Assembly: GCA_947568835.1 (NCBI GenBank)
Contig: OX387612.1
Span: forward strand, 2,542,001-2,606,000
Origin: Protonemura montana
Lineage: Eukaryota; Arthropoda; Insecta; Plecoptera; Nemouridae
Direction: 5' to 3'
Length of the DNA: 64,000 nt
The notes below the pieces were generated by a model. The model made no database searches and had not been told where the DNA came from. It was given only the letters and a program-made list of their open reading frames with translations. Position numbers and translations under genes: made by a program. The first letter of the stretch is position 1; the number at the start of each line of letters is the position of its first letter. Below are positions 1 to 11,575 of this stretch, in pieces.

Positions 1-1756
1 TCTGCTTAATAATTTAAATTTTTCATTTTCCTTTTTAAAAACCAATTATTTGCAGAATTCTTTGCCACTCCGACCTTCTTTCTCTTTCATAAATTTCTAT
101 TCTCTTCTCTTTCCTCCCCAACTGCTCGCACTTTTCCTATCCACTGTTCTTTTAGTCTTTTTAAATAAATTCATAACGTGCAAGTCAACACGAAACAAGT
201 TTTTCGAAATTCAAAAGCTCGTTTCGAAAACTTATTTTAAATCCTTTGTCATCTCTCAACTCGTATCTCAGTCATAATTTGCCAACTTTATATTTATTTA
301 ACAAATAAAGACCGACCTGTCACCTGGCAGAAGAAATCTGCACCAATCATTACCGGCTCGATTGCTCAGCAGTACGTTTAACACTAGCGCTGTGACTCTG
401 GACTGAATTTAACGACTCTGTGGTTGTATTTACGTGAAGGCCGGGCGATGTTGTTACTTCAGCTCGCGAGGGTCTTTGGCCAGTCATGTGGATGGGGATT
501 CAAAACAGTTTGTGTGAAAATTTCACGGAAATACAAGCGCTTTTTGTGGAGATTTGCAAAAAAAAAAAAAAAAAAAAAAAATTGTCAAAAAAAAGTTCAA
601 AAGTTAAGTGAAAAAAACTTCATTTTCTAAAAAGTTATAAAAAAATATTTTTTTTCTTATTGATTTTTGAGGTTAAGCGAGGTAAAGCTGTCAAAACAGT
701 GCGTCGTTAACCCCCAATTATCAATACAAAAAAAAAATAGGATATAGCTTTATAGAAATTAACGATTTTTTTGCTTTTTCATGAACATGAAATAGATTTT
801 TGACTTTACGTTAGAAAACTAGAGTCAAATTATTTCCTGGAAGTGTTTTCTGGAAAATTTTCCCTATTTCCGGAATTTGAAATCGCTTATACGCGTTGAA
901 AGCTGATGTTAAATTCTGCACAACCTGCAAACCCTCAAAGACCGCTTGTACGTCTGCGAACAAGACGTTGTATGTGTGAGTGTGCTTGTGTTTGCTGGTC
1001 ATGTTCTCTCTCTCTCTCTCTCTTTACTAACATGCTAACAAAGCAACTAACCACTTGTTAAGTCTTAACGGGCAGCGTTACCATGACGACGAGACCGGCG
1101 CGAGCACGAATGGGAAAGGTTCAGTCACGGAAAGGATAAGTTTCCTAAAGGAAATTTTTGCGATGCTTAAAATTTAAACATTTGCGTGTTGCTTTGCGTT
1201 TTTTTTTTGTATATTTTTTTTTTGCGCGATGTCGATGTTTTTGACGTTCGAATAGTTTTTTTTTTTAATGTGCATTTTTTTCATTTGTTTTGCAATTTTT
1301 TTCATCCGAATCGATGTTTATTATTTTTTAAAACGCTTCCATACGTGAATATATAAATGTGATACTTAGCTGATAAATTTAAGGAAAAATAGAAATTTAT
1401 TTCTAATTTTTAGCTTTTATAATTTTTCTTTGGTAATTCGCTAAAGTTTTAAAATCATGTCAGAATCATCCTGTTGCATTTGCAAAAAAAAAATCGTTCA
1501 AAACCATTTCACATCAAAGTTGCTTGAAATTTTATTTTCTTTATTTATTTTTTTTTATCGTCATAGCAGCATGGCATATTTTCCCAAAAGAAACTTTCTT
1601 TTTTGTTTTTTTGAAATAAACTTGATAGATTTTCTGGAATTCTGATTCATAATAACGCGAAAAATATCACCGTAATTTCACCGATTAAACCATCCGTGAT
1701 TACAGCTCAGTTGCTAACGAGCCAACGAAAAAAGCAGATTAGAAAAATAAATTTGT
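1..1756. other. Intron or upstream sequence, no exon recognised
   Basis: AT-rich sequence left of the first recognised channel exon. It holds an A run near 550-580, a CT microsatellite at about 1005-1023 and many T runs. I looked for the exon that should precede 2113 (the S6 segment of a Slo1 channel) and did not find it, so it probably lies left of the window. The short open frames here show no recognisable protein. Confidence 0.5.
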
Positions 1757-1897
1757 CAGTAACACTCAAAAAATCTCTCAAAAATTGATGTCCAAATGGG
1801 GACTCTGACCTCGATTGGACATCAATTTTTTGATAGTTTATTAGTGTTTCTAACAATATAAAACCCCGCGCATTGCAAGCGTTTGCAATTTAAATAA
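1757..1897. mobile_element. Foldback element (family F), short core
   Basis: A short inverted structure. TTGATGTCCAA near 1785 is answered by TTGGACATCAATTTTT near 1815, then TTATTAGTGTTTC, an AT stretch, and the terminal motif GCGCATTGCAAGCGTTTGC ending near 1890. The same terminal and subterminal motifs recur at about 12036, 22765, 26634, 29433, 51285 and 63190, so this is a dispersed non-autonomous element. In this copy the centre between the arms is only about 20 bp, whereas two other copies carry a tRNA-like tandem array there. Confidence 0.6.
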
Positions 1898-2112
1898 GAT
1901 TTCGAACAAAAATCATCATTCCACATAAAATTTACTAAGTTTATTTTAAATTGACCTTTAAAAAAATTCCATGAATTTTGTGTGTTGTAATTTTAGCCAG
2001 CAATTTAACCCGATTCATCGCGACAAAGTTTCTCATCGACAGTGTTCTGTGTGTGTGTGATTATTTGTTCTATCTGCGGTCATCTTCGCGTTCGTTAGGC
2101 GATATTTGCCAG

Positions 2113-2190
2113 CTGTATCCCCGAGATAATAGATCTGATCGGAACTAGACCCAAGTACGGAGGCACGCTCAAGAATGAACGAGGCCGCAG
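2113..2190 (+). CDS. slo: BK channel Slo1 exon: S6-RCK1 linker
   Basis: First exon of the channel visible in the window. An acceptor ends at 2112 (ttgccag) and a donor GTGAGA starts at 2191. Reading c|TGT gives [17 protein letters not shown], then TLKNERGR, the conserved segment joining the pore helix S6 to the first RCK domain in invertebrate Slo1. It enters with one base of a codon and leaves with two (ag). That codon is completed by the first base of 7309 to give Arg before HIVVCGH. The length (78 nt) and both phases fit the next exon exactly. The upstream exons for S0-S6 are outside the window. The exon is followed almost at once by a 1.1-kb minisatellite. Confidence 0.93.
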
Positions 2191-2207
2191 GTGAGACTCT
2201 CCCCCGA

Positions 2208-3315
2208 GCACCCCGACCTCCCCGACCTCACCGACCTCACCAACCTCACCGACCTCACCGACCTCACCAACCTCACCGACCTCACCAACCTCACCGACCT
2301 CACCGACCTCCCCGACCTCCCCGACCTCACCGACCTCACCGACCTCACCGACCTCCCCGACCTCCCCGACCTCCCCGACCTCACCGAGCACGCAGACCTC
2401 CCCGACCTCACCGACCTCACCAACCTCACCGACCTCACCGACCTCCCCGACCTCCCCGACCTCACCGACCTCACCGACCTCACCGACCTCACCGACCTCA
2501 CCGACCTCACCGACCTCACCGACCTCACCGACCTCCCCGACCTCACCGACCTCACCGACCTCACCGACCTCACCGACCTCACCGACCTCACCGACCTCCC
2601 CGACCTCCCCGACCTCACCGACCTCACCGACCTCACCGACCTCACCGACCTCACCGACCTCACCGACCTCACCGACCTCACCGACCTCACCGACCTCACC
2701 GACCTCACCGACCTCACCGACCTCACCGACCTCACCGACCTCACCGACCTCCCCGACCTCCCCGACCTCACCGACCTCACCGACCTCACCGACCTCACCG
2801 ACCTCACCGACCTCACCGACCTCACCGACCTCACCGACCTCACCGACCTCACCGACCTCACCGACCTCACCGACCTCACCGACCTCACCGACCTCACCGA
2901 CCTCACCGACCTCACCGACCTCACCGACCTCACCGACCTCACCGACCTCACCGACCTCACCGACCTCACCGAACTCACCGACCTCATCGACCTCACCGAC
3001 CTCACCGACCTCACCGACCTCACCGACCTCACCGACCTCACCGACCTCACCGACCTCACCGACCTCACCGACCTCACCGACCTCACCGACCTCACCGACC
3101 TCACCGACCTCACCGACCTCACCGACCTCACCGACCTCACCGACCTCACCGACCTCACCGACCTCACCGACCTCACCGACCTCACCGACCTCACCGACCT
3201 CACCGACCTCACCGACCTCACCGACCTCACCGACCTCACCGACCTCACCGACCTCACCGACCTCACCGACCTCACCGACCTCACCGACCTCACCGACCTC
3301 ACCGACCTCACCGAG
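2208..3315. repeat. 9-bp minisatellite, about 122 copies, abutting a splice donor
   Basis: Tandem GACCTCACC units fill about 1.1 kb starting only about 17 nt after the donor of exon 2113-2190. The left part is mixed with GACCTCCCC variants and one break (GAGCACGCA near 2385). The right part is nearly uniform, with isolated changes near 2970-2990. Because 9 is a multiple of three and the unit has no stop codon, several frames on both strands are open for over 390 codons. These translate as pure three-residue repeats and are not genes. Confidence 0.97.
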
Positions 3316-4730
3316 CACTCGACCCGACCGTCCACCGCCAAAACCCCAATGCGAGACAAACAGGGGCTTTTTTTACTTGGTATAGAACGTATTTTACTGA
3401 GTGCAGGTTACGGTCAAAATGGCCAACACAATAGATTTCCTGAAACAGGATCGATAAGTTTTTTTTTGCAAAATTTTGATAAGATTTTAGGTAGTTTTGT
3501 TTGATTCTGGGCGTCAAAGTTACAAAATATGTTATTACTGAAATACTTCCATTTAATATACACGTTTGAATATTGCAATATAGGCTTTTATAAGACATTA
3601 AAAACATTTTTTATTACTTAAAGTTAAAATTAATTTTCACTCGTTTTGCGGATTTTAGTTTCAAGTTTTAAACTCAAATTTGGAGTAAATTTATTAATTT
3701 TTTCACAGAAATTTGCTTGTTATGTTTTGCACAGAACTTGCCGTGAAGTTTTCTACGGGGTTTAATGTTTTAAATGCAAGTATCTGTTGAAACGTTCTGA
3801 ATCAAGTAATTTTAATCTATTTTGTGCAAAGTTAGACATCCGTGCCAAATTAGAATTAGTTTCATCGTCCAAAAGCCGAAATTTTCTTCAATTTCTCAGT
3901 AAATTTTACCGTCAAAGTTGCCATTTTCTCGCTAGCTCTTGTGCTGTTTGTCCAACTTAGTGTGCTCGAAGATTGTTCGCTCGAAACTTTCACATCTCGC
4001 CGCCACTCAAAGCTAGTGTCTCGAAATTAAAAACCAAAAAAATGTGTTTTCAATTCAGTTCAAAAAATTCGGCCAGCCGAAATTTCCTTGACTTTCTGTC
4101 AAGGAAATACACCAAAACACGCTGATGCCGCAATTTCACCAACATCAGGCTAAACCTGGCTTGATATTATCGAAATTAACGACATTTTGTAAACGTCAAG
4201 CAAGCAAATTTAGGCTTAAACAAAAAATAGTTCTTAAAAAAGAGTTTAAATAAAAAGTAAATGCTTTTTTGTCACACAAATACTTAACGGATTTGTTTGT
4301 CGTTAAATTATTTTGAACTCAAAAGTGCGTTTTACAACGTTTAGTCTTTTTTATTATCCAGGTTAAAATTGATATTTATCAAAATCAATAACAGCAACAA
4401 AATTAATTTTGTTTAATCTGACAGAGCACTGCCTTCTCGAAGCAGTACATTTCTATATTATGTTTCACATTTTTCAAAATTTCAGAAAAAACAGTACAAA
4501 CGCAGTTTAGCTTTAAACAGATAAAATTGTAACTTGATACAATTTATTTTTAGTCCCAAAACAACTGAATGATTTCCAGAACTGGCTTTGTGTGACAAAT
4601 CCTTGACTCTAGCTAGCAGTGCGTTTGCTCAAGTGTTTTCAAATGTTCTTGTTACTGAAATGTGTGAATGCTTCAACGTCATCTGTTTTCATTGTGCGAG
4701 AGTGTGGATGTAAACTACTGGGTACACTGA
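3316..4730. other. Intron, nothing recognised
   Basis: AT-rich intron sequence between two minisatellites. No open frame with recognisable protein similarity, RNA gene or long repeat was seen. Confidence 0.5.
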
Positions 4731-6050
4731 CCTCAAATAACCTGGATAGAGCATAGGATCCAGCCAACTGATCTCAAATAACATGGAAAGAGCATAGGAT
4801 CCAGCCAGCTGATCTCAAATAACATGGATAGAGCATAGGATCCAGCCAGCTGATCTCAAATAACCTGGATAGAGCATAGGATCCAGCCAGCTGATCTCAA
4901 ATAACCTGGATAGAGCATAGGATCCAGACAGCTGATCTCAAATAACCTGGATAGAGCATAGGATCCAGACAGCTGATCTCAAATAACCTGGATAGAGCAT
5001 AGGATCCAGACAGCTGATCTCAAATAACCTGGATAGAGCATAGGATCCAGCCAGCTGATCTCAAATAACCTGGATAGAGCATAGGATCCAGCCAGCTGAT
5101 CTCAAAAAACCTCGATAGAGCATAGGATCCAGCCAGCTGATCTCAAATAACATGGATAGAGCATAGGATCCAACCAGCTGATCTCAAATAACATGGATAG
5201 AGCATAGGATCCAGCCAGCTGATCTCAAATAACCTGGATAGAGCATAGGATCCAGCCAGCTGATCTCAAATAACATGGATAGAGCATAGGATCCAGCCAG
5301 CTGATCTCAAATAACCTGGATAGAGCATAGGATCCAGCCAACTGATCTCAAATAACATGGAAAGAGCATAGGATCCAGCCAGCTGATCTCAAATAACATG
5401 GATAGAGCATAGGATCCAGCCAGCTGATCTCAAATAGCCTGGATAGAGCATAGGATCCAGCCAGCTGATCTCAAATAACCTGGATAGAGCATAGGATCCA
5501 GCCAGCTGATCTCAAATAACCTGGATAGAGCATAGGATCCAGCCAGCTGATCTCAAATAACCTGGATAGAGCATAGGATCCAGCCAGCTGATCTCAAATA
5601 ACCTGGATAGAGCATAGGATCCAGCCAACTGATCTCAAATAACATGGAAAGAGCATAGGATCCAGCCAGCTGATCTCAAATAACATGGATAGAGCATAGG
5701 ATCCAGCCAGCTGATCTCAAATAGCCTGGATAGAGCATAGGATCCAGCCAGCTGATCTCAAATAACCTGGATAGAGCATAGGATCCAGCCAGCTGATCTC
5801 AAATAACCTGGATAGAGCATAGGATCCAGCCAGCTGATCTCAAATAACCTGGATAGAGCATAGGATCCAGTCAGCTGATCTCAAATAACCTGGATAGAGC
5901 ATAGGATCCAGCCAGCTGATCTCAAATAACCTGGATAGAGCATAGAATCCAGCCAGCTGATCTCAAATAACCTGGATAGAACATAGGATCCAGTCAGCTG
6001 ATTTAAATAGAAGTAAGGCAATCTATTGTTGGCTACAGGTAGTAGTCCCT
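4731..6050. repeat. 41-bp minisatellite, about 31 copies, with element flank
   Basis: About 31 tandem copies of a 41-bp unit containing CTGATCTCAAATAACCTGGA and GAGCATAGGATCCAGCC, with scattered point variants such as ACATGG for ACCTGG. The array ends near 6000 in a flank containing AAGTAAGGCAATC and ATTGTTGG. The array at 25415-25917 has the same unit, strand and right-hand flank, so both are copies of one dispersed element. A lone decayed unit is visible near 7770. Confidence 0.95.
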
Positions 6051-7308
6051 AAATTCAAGGCATCCCTATGATTTAGATGCTAATTTCAGAGATTTTGAAA
6101 CACGATTTCAACCAATTTCGACCATTCAAGTAGTGAAAACTTTTAAAAAAATTTCGATTAAATCACAATTTGAGAGAACTAAAAATAATAGATTCAGAAA
6201 AGTCTCAAGATGGCGGACTGTGTTTTAAAGTGTCTCCATGGCTACCGCTCATTTGAGCTCTACGACAGGCTGTGATTATAAATCATTTCATTGGGGGGTT
6301 GGGCGGGGACAAGAGATAGTTGTCATGGGCAACACGTGATAAACAAAAACACGACACGCCCATTTCGTGGGAAGAAATGAGCTGAAACAAGATGGCCGCC
6401 GCACAGTAAACAGAACTAGGCTAGAATTAGTGAAGCTTGGTCAAACCTGTAGCTACCTTTTCAGCTAGGTCACCTAGCATTGCTTGTACTAGTTTTATTT
6501 AATTCTAATCTATATCGCATTTCACGTTGAGAAACGAATGACAGTTGGTTATTCTCGAGCTTACGCCAGGTATGAAATGAAATGTTTTTTTTTTTATTTT
6601 TTTTTGGCTCGGTGTTACAATCTGTCGAGTGGTAAAACAATGTATCTTTCTCGTTTTGAAAATCAGTTCAGATTGAAAAATAAATTCGTTTGTCTATATC
6701 AATGATACTTGAATGACTTTGCAAAGCTTAAAAGCTGTGAAGAAATGTTTACACGGTGACTTTGGTTAGAAATAACGCGGGTCTTCGAGACGGTTTTTGT
6801 GTTGAGTTCGTTTTAGTGTGTGTTTGTGTTTTTTTTTTTTTTTAGATTTTATGAATTTGAATGATTTTTTAGTAACTGTAGCTAACACCAGGTGGACGGA
6901 AGTCAAGTTCTCACTTAGAATAGCCGCTAAACCCTCGGCCTTCTGTAGACTACCTCGGTCACTTTAGACCCCCGCAGATCTTGTTGGCCAACCTTCAATT
7001 TTTTTTTTTTTTTTTTTATATGACAGCAAAGAAATTTCAAAATTATTACACCCTTAAAATAGATTAAAAAAAATCTGTGAACGACTTTAAAAAAAATCTG
7101 CAACATTTGCATAGTAAAAAATTTTAACAATTCAAGTTACTCAATTCTAGGTTAAGATTCAATAGAAAAAAAAAATTAAAAAAAAAAAAAAATTTAACTC
7201 AAGTGTAACCAAATTTTATATTCTCTCAAATCAAAACAATGTTGCAGTGAGCTAGTCGTTCCGGAAGCGAACGTGCATCGACTAACCGGAAGTGGCCTGG
7301 TTTTCCAG
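6051..7308. other. Intron, nothing recognised
   Basis: Intron sequence with T and A homopolymer runs near 6580, 6830, 7005 and 7170. No protein-like frame or RNA gene is evident. It ends with a good acceptor (gttttccag) at 7308. Confidence 0.5.
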
Positions 7309-7419
7309 ACACATCGTGGTCTGTGGCCACATCACGTACGAGTCTGTGTCGCACTTCCTGAAGGACTTCCTGCACGAGGACAGGGAGGACGTCGATGTCG
7401 AGGTCGTCTTTCTGCACAG
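7309..7419 (+). CDS. slo: BK channel Slo1 exon: start of RCK1, Ca2+ and Mg2+ ligands
   Basis: Translates as [20 protein letters not shown] followed by [16 protein letters not shown], the first strands and helices of the RCK1 Rossmann fold. By alignment with mouse Slo1 from memory, Asp in LKDF matches D362, Asp in HEDR matches D367 (the RCK1 Ca2+ site) and Glu in DVEVV matches E374 (a Mg2+ ligand). The acceptor is ttttccag and the donor is cacag|gtaata. It enters with the last base of an Arg codon and leaves with ag, the first two bases of Arg. That codon is completed by g or a of any one of the three alternative 106-nt exons downstream. Confidence 0.96.
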
Positions 7420-7436
7420 GTAATACGTTATGATCT

Positions 7437-7550
7437 TGACAAAAACTATTTCAACTGGGTTTTGAATGCTAAGTAAAGGGCTACTAAATTTCCCGACGTT
7501 TCGTAACTTGTACCTGTTACTTTATCAAGGGTAAGAGCAGTCCTGACAAT
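7437..7550 (+). mobile_element. Element D copy, 17 nt after a splice donor
   Basis: Begins with ACTATTTCAACTGGGTTTTG and continues through CTAAATTTCCCGACGTTTCG to AGCAGTCCTGAC. The same sequence recurs at 51014-51265, and parts of the family are near 30176, 34205 and 56955. On the minus strand it reads TTGATAAAGTAAC, then GTTACGAAACGTC, a stem closed by GTAAC/GTTAC next to GAAACGTC. This resembles hammerhead/Penelope-type termini without a complete core. It sits 17 nt after the donor of exon 7309-7419. Confidence 0.6.
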
Positions 7551-8285
7551 TTTCCAATAACAAAAGAACCACATAAAATTATAACAATTACCAAGTTCAA
7601 GCTTCCTAAATGCATCTTAATAAAATAATCAGGGGCAATAACTCAAAAAATATACATACATATATGTATATATTGTATTTTTCAAAAATGTACTCCAAAA
7701 AAATGATTACTTACTTACCAAATTAAAAAAAAAGCCAATTAATCGCATTTAGCTATACCTTGAGCCGGTCACTGATTTGAAATAACCTTCATAAAGCATA
7801 AAAACTTAACCTGTAAACCCAAGATCTATGGAGGAGTCAAGTTTGCTCTGCGGGTTGCGTTCAGGAGTGGGAAAACTTTTTGTCGTAGAACAAGGACATT
7901 TGCTCTGCCCTTCAGAAAGAACAAAGTGTATTAAGTTTTACATAATTTTGTCAAGTTGTTTAATTTATTTTCTAATAGCATTGTTTTTACTGATAAGCCT
8001 TGTGGAGGAGTCGAGTCTGCTCTGCGGGCTGCGTTCAGGGGCTGCATCAAATCAAGTTTAACGAACGTTTATTTAATATCAGTTTCCTTGTTTTTGTTAT
8101 TTTAGTGGAGGGACTTGTGCTAAGACCCTTCTGTTTTACCCTCTGTGTCACAAACTCACTTAAAATCTAGTTAATATCTACTTTTTAATGCTCTGTTTGA
8201 CAATTTTCTTAAATTTTAAACTGCGCTTTTGACAATTGCAGAGTTATTTGTTTCTCTCGTGTGATTTTACCAGGCAGCTGAAAGC
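7551..8285. other. Intron with a diverged short duplication
   Basis: Contains a decayed 41-bp satellite unit near 7770. Two related segments near 7827 and 8003 share GGAGGAGTC and CTCTGCGGG about 175 bp apart. No coding function is visible. Confidence 0.45.
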
Positions 8286-8402
8286 AGTAAGCGATGGATG
8301 AAGTGGAGCTGGACTGGAAAAATTCCCAACCGAACCCGGGATACGAAACCGTGACCTCCCAATTGCCGGTCGGTCTACCTACTGAGCTATCCGGGTACAC
8401 AT
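8286..8402 (-). mobile_element. tRNA-headed SINE copy (family S)
   Basis: Read on the minus strand it begins near 8400 with CCCGGATAGCTCAGTAGGT, a tRNA D-arm / A-box. It continues with ACCGACCGGCAATTGGGAGG and GGTTTCGTATCCCGGGTTCG (B-box-like), then runs into TTTTTCCAG. Related copies lie at 15622, 24826, 28436 and 36861. It is not a functional tRNA gene: the acceptor stem and anticodon arm do not fold cleanly. Confidence 0.7.
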
Positions 8403-8639
8403 ATTCTGGTTTTCACGGGGTGGGATAAGGAATCACATTAAAGGGGGAAGAGGCCGAGGCCACCGTATCGACGGGTTCTTAGTTTGCTTTAAAATCCTGA
8501 CTATCTTTGAGAGATTCCACGTTTTTTTCCGCTATTGGACAGAAGGATTCAGAATCAACATCATTATTAAAGAACTTTGAAAGTCCAGGGATCGAAAATT
8601 CTTCCAGTCCAGCTCCGTTTAATGCTGTAAACAATGTCC

Positions 8640-9008
8640 AGCATCTGTCAATGTCAACCTTGTGCCAATGTCCACCTCGTGCCAATGTCAACCTTGTGCC
8701 AATGTCAACCTTGTGCCAATGTCCACCTCGTGCCAATGTCCACCTCATGCCAATGTCCACCTCATGCCAATGTCCACCTCGTGCCAATGTCCACCTTGTG
8801 CCAATGTCCACCTTGTGCCAATGTCCACCTCATGCCAATGTCCACCTCGTGCCAATGTCAACCTTGTGCCAATGTCAACCTTGTGCCAATGTCCACCTCA
8901 TGCCAATGTTCACCTTGTGCCAATGTCCACCTCGTGCCAATGTCAACCTTGTGCCAATGTCCACCTTGTGCCAATGTCCACCTTGTGCCAATGTCCACCT
9001 CGTGCAAA
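8640..9008. repeat. 17-bp minisatellite, about 22 copies, beside an alternative exon
   Basis: Tandem AATGTCCACCTCGTGCC units with three common variants (CAACCTTG, CACCTTG, CACCTCA). The array ends only about 17 nt before the acceptor of the alternative exon at 9026, so its last units occupy the polypyrimidine/branch-point region of that exon. Since 17 is not a multiple of three the frame rotates every unit, and the open frames here are spurious. Confidence 0.95.
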
Positions 9009-9025
9009 TGACCGCCGCTTTCCAG

Positions 9026-9131
9026 GAAGGAACCAGACTTGGAGTTCGAAGGTCTGCTCAAGAGACACTACATCACGGTGAAGTTCTTTCAGGGCTCGAT
9101 GATGAGCGCAGTAGACCTGGAACGGGTCAAG
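9026..9131 (+). CDS. slo: BK channel Slo1 alternative exon, version a of three (RCK1)
   Basis: One of three alternative 106-nt exons for the same RCK1 segment. It reads [15 protein letters not shown] then [20 protein letters not shown], between acceptor tttccag and donor gtaaca. The first g completes Arg with ag of exon 7309-7419, and the last codon AAG joins VHEADAC of exon 16641. Where vertebrate Slo1 has the Mg2+ ligand E399 (in TQVEF, by my alignment), this version has Lys (TVKFF). It is very close to version b at 11685 and less like version c at 13289. Length modulo three is 1, so skipping it without a substitute, or combining it with one sister, breaks the frame. Confidence 0.93.
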
Positions 9132-9429
9132 GTAACAGAACGAACGACAAGCGCCACACTCTCCGACCTCTCTTTTTCTATCTCTTTAAACCTTCTTCAC
9201 CTTCGATCTTACCTTTCTAAGCTAGAAAGCTTCTAGTGGCACGCAATGGCAAACTGAAATACATAATGCAGCGGAGTGACGTTATCAACAGAGAAGACTT
9301 CATTATTTAAGCGGACACGTGACGTCAGATAAGGGTTTACTATGAATATTGATGACACAGCAAATGATAACCACCCTTATCCTACGCCACTGCGATTTAA
9401 CTGCGCTTAACATAGAACAGTCCACTTAC

Positions 9430-11322
9430 CGATATCGCGACACATTCTCCGGCTATAGCGCCCATGCCAAGCCAGTGCTTGTGTATCGATGACGACATCG
9501 CGACACATTCTCCGGCTATAGCGTCCATGCCAAGCCAGTGCTTGTGTATCGATGACGACATCGCGACACATTCTCCGTCTATAGCGTCCATGCCAAGCCA
9601 GTGCTTGTGTATCGATGACGACATCGCGACACATTCTCCGTCTATAGCGTCCATGCCAAGCCAGTGCTTGTGTATCGATGACGACATCGCGACACATTCT
9701 CCGGCTATAGCGTCCATGCCAAGCCAGTGCTTGTGTATCGATGACGACATCGCGACACATTCTCCGGCTATAGCGTCCATGCCAAGCCAGTGCTTGTGTA
9801 TCGATGACGACATCGCGACACATTCTCCGGCTATAGCGTCCATGCCAAGCCAGTGCTTGTGTATCGATGACGACATCGCGACACATTCTCCGGCTATAGC
9901 GTCCATGCCAAGCCAGTGCTTGTGTATCGATGACGACATCGCGACACATTCTCCGTCTATAGCGTCCATGCCAAGCCAGTGCTTGTGTATCGATGACGAC
10001 ATCGCGACACATTCTCCGTCTATAGCGTCCATGCCAAGCCAGTGCTTGTGTATCGATGACGACATCGCGACACATTCTCCGGCTATAGCGTCCATGCCAA
10101 GCCAGTGCTTGTGTATCGATGACGACATCGCGACACATTCTCCGGCTATAGCGTCCATGCCAAGCCAGTGCTTGTGTATCGATGACGACATCGCGACACA
10201 TTCTCCGTCTATAGCGTCCATGCCAAGCCAGTGCTTGTGTATCGATGACGACATCGCGACACATTCTCCGGCTATAGCGTCCATGCCAAGCCAGTGCTTG
10301 TGTTTCGATGACGACATCGCGACACATTCTCCGGCTATAGCGTCCATGCCAAGCCAGTGCTTGTGTTTCGATGACGACATCGCGACACATTCTCCGGCTA
10401 TAGCGTCCATGCCAAGCCAGTGCTTGTGTATCGATGACGACATCACGACACATTCTCCGGCTATAGCGTCCATGCCAAGCCAGTGCTTGTGTATCGATGA
10501 CGACATCGGGACACATTCTCCGGCTATAGCGTCCATGCCAAGACAGTGCTTGTGTATCGATGACGACATCGCGACACATTTTCCGGCTATGGCGTCCATG
10601 CCAAGCCAGTGCTTGTGTATCGATGACGACATCGCAACACATTCTCCGGCTATAGCTTCCATGCCAAGCCAGTGCTTGTGTATCGATGACGACATCGGGA
10701 CACATTCTCCGGCTATAGCGTCCATGCCAAGACAGTGCTTGTGTATCGATGACGACATCGCGACACATTTTCCGGCTATGGCGTCCATGCCAAGCTAGTG
10801 CTTGTGTATCGATGACGACATCGCGACACATTTTCCGGCTATGGCGTCCATGCCAAGCCAGTGCTTGTGTATCGATGACGACATCGCAACACATTCTCCG
10901 GCTATAGCTTCCATGCCAAGCCAGTGCTTGTGTATCGATGACGACATCGGGACACATTCTCCGGCTATAGCGTCCATGCCAAGACAGTGCTTGTGTATCG
11001 ATGACGACATCGCGACACATTTTCCGGCTATGGCGTCCATGCCAAGCCAGTGCTTGTGTATCGATGACGACATCGCAACACATTCTCCGGCTATAGCTTC
11101 CATGCCAAGCCAGTGCTTGTGTATCGATGACGACATCGGGACACATTCTCCGGCTATAGCGTCCATGCCAAGACAGTGCTTGTGTATCGATGACGACATC
11201 GCGACACATTTTCCGGCTATGGCGTCCATGCCAAGCTAGTGCTTGTGTATCGATGACGACATCGCGACACATTTTCCGGCTATGGCGTCCATGCCAAGCC
11301 AGTGCTTGTGTATCGATGACGA
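9430..11322. repeat. 63-bp minisatellite, about 30 copies, between alternative exons
   Basis: Tandem 63-bp units containing GTGTATCGATGACGACATCG, ACACATTCTCCGGCTATAG and CCATGCCAAGCCAGTGCT. The period is 21 codons, so several frames on both strands are open for hundreds of codons, all pure repeat. From about 10500 to 11290 variant units recur in a higher-order pattern. A CAAGCTAG variant at about 10792 and 11233 marks a 441-bp (seven-unit) duplication. Each unit holds CGATG/CATCG inverted arms. The same unit forms a second array at 48150-49365. Confidence 0.96.
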
Positions 11323-11575
11323 TCTGGAATTTACCTTCCAGAATCTAAAAAGTCACTTGAATGGTTAATTTTTCCTATTTAAAAAATACAACAAATCTGT
11401 TGCAAATACATAACTGAAGAATATGATGTCGAGATTTCCTAAATGACACAAAAACGAAACAGAACTTATTTGAAAAGAAGCAGAAATCGAAATCATTCCC
11501 GGTTCGTGACCGCACAACAAAGACACTAGACGTGCTTCTCCTACATCGACTTTTGTCCACCTTCATTTTCTCTCC

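Noticed and set aside
1..2112. Upstream slo exon encoding S6 or the pore
   Set aside because: No GYGD-like or S6-like translation with splice sites was found in this stretch; it must lie further left.
2095..3504. Four overlapping open frames of about 400 codons (three-residue repeats) on both strands
   Set aside because: They are readings of one 9-bp minisatellite inside an intron of slo. No start context, splice logic or non-repeat domain supports translation.
4731..5999. Possible CRISPR array
   Set aside because: The 41-bp units are contiguous, with no unique spacers, in a eukaryotic intron.
8286..8402. A tRNA gene on the minus strand
   Set aside because: Good A and B boxes, but no cleanly paired acceptor or anticodon stem, and several copies share a SINE body.
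9397..11272. Open frames of 444-621 codons over the 63-bp repeat
   Set aside because: Unit length is a multiple of three with no stop, so several frames are open by construction. The array lies between two alternative exons of slo.
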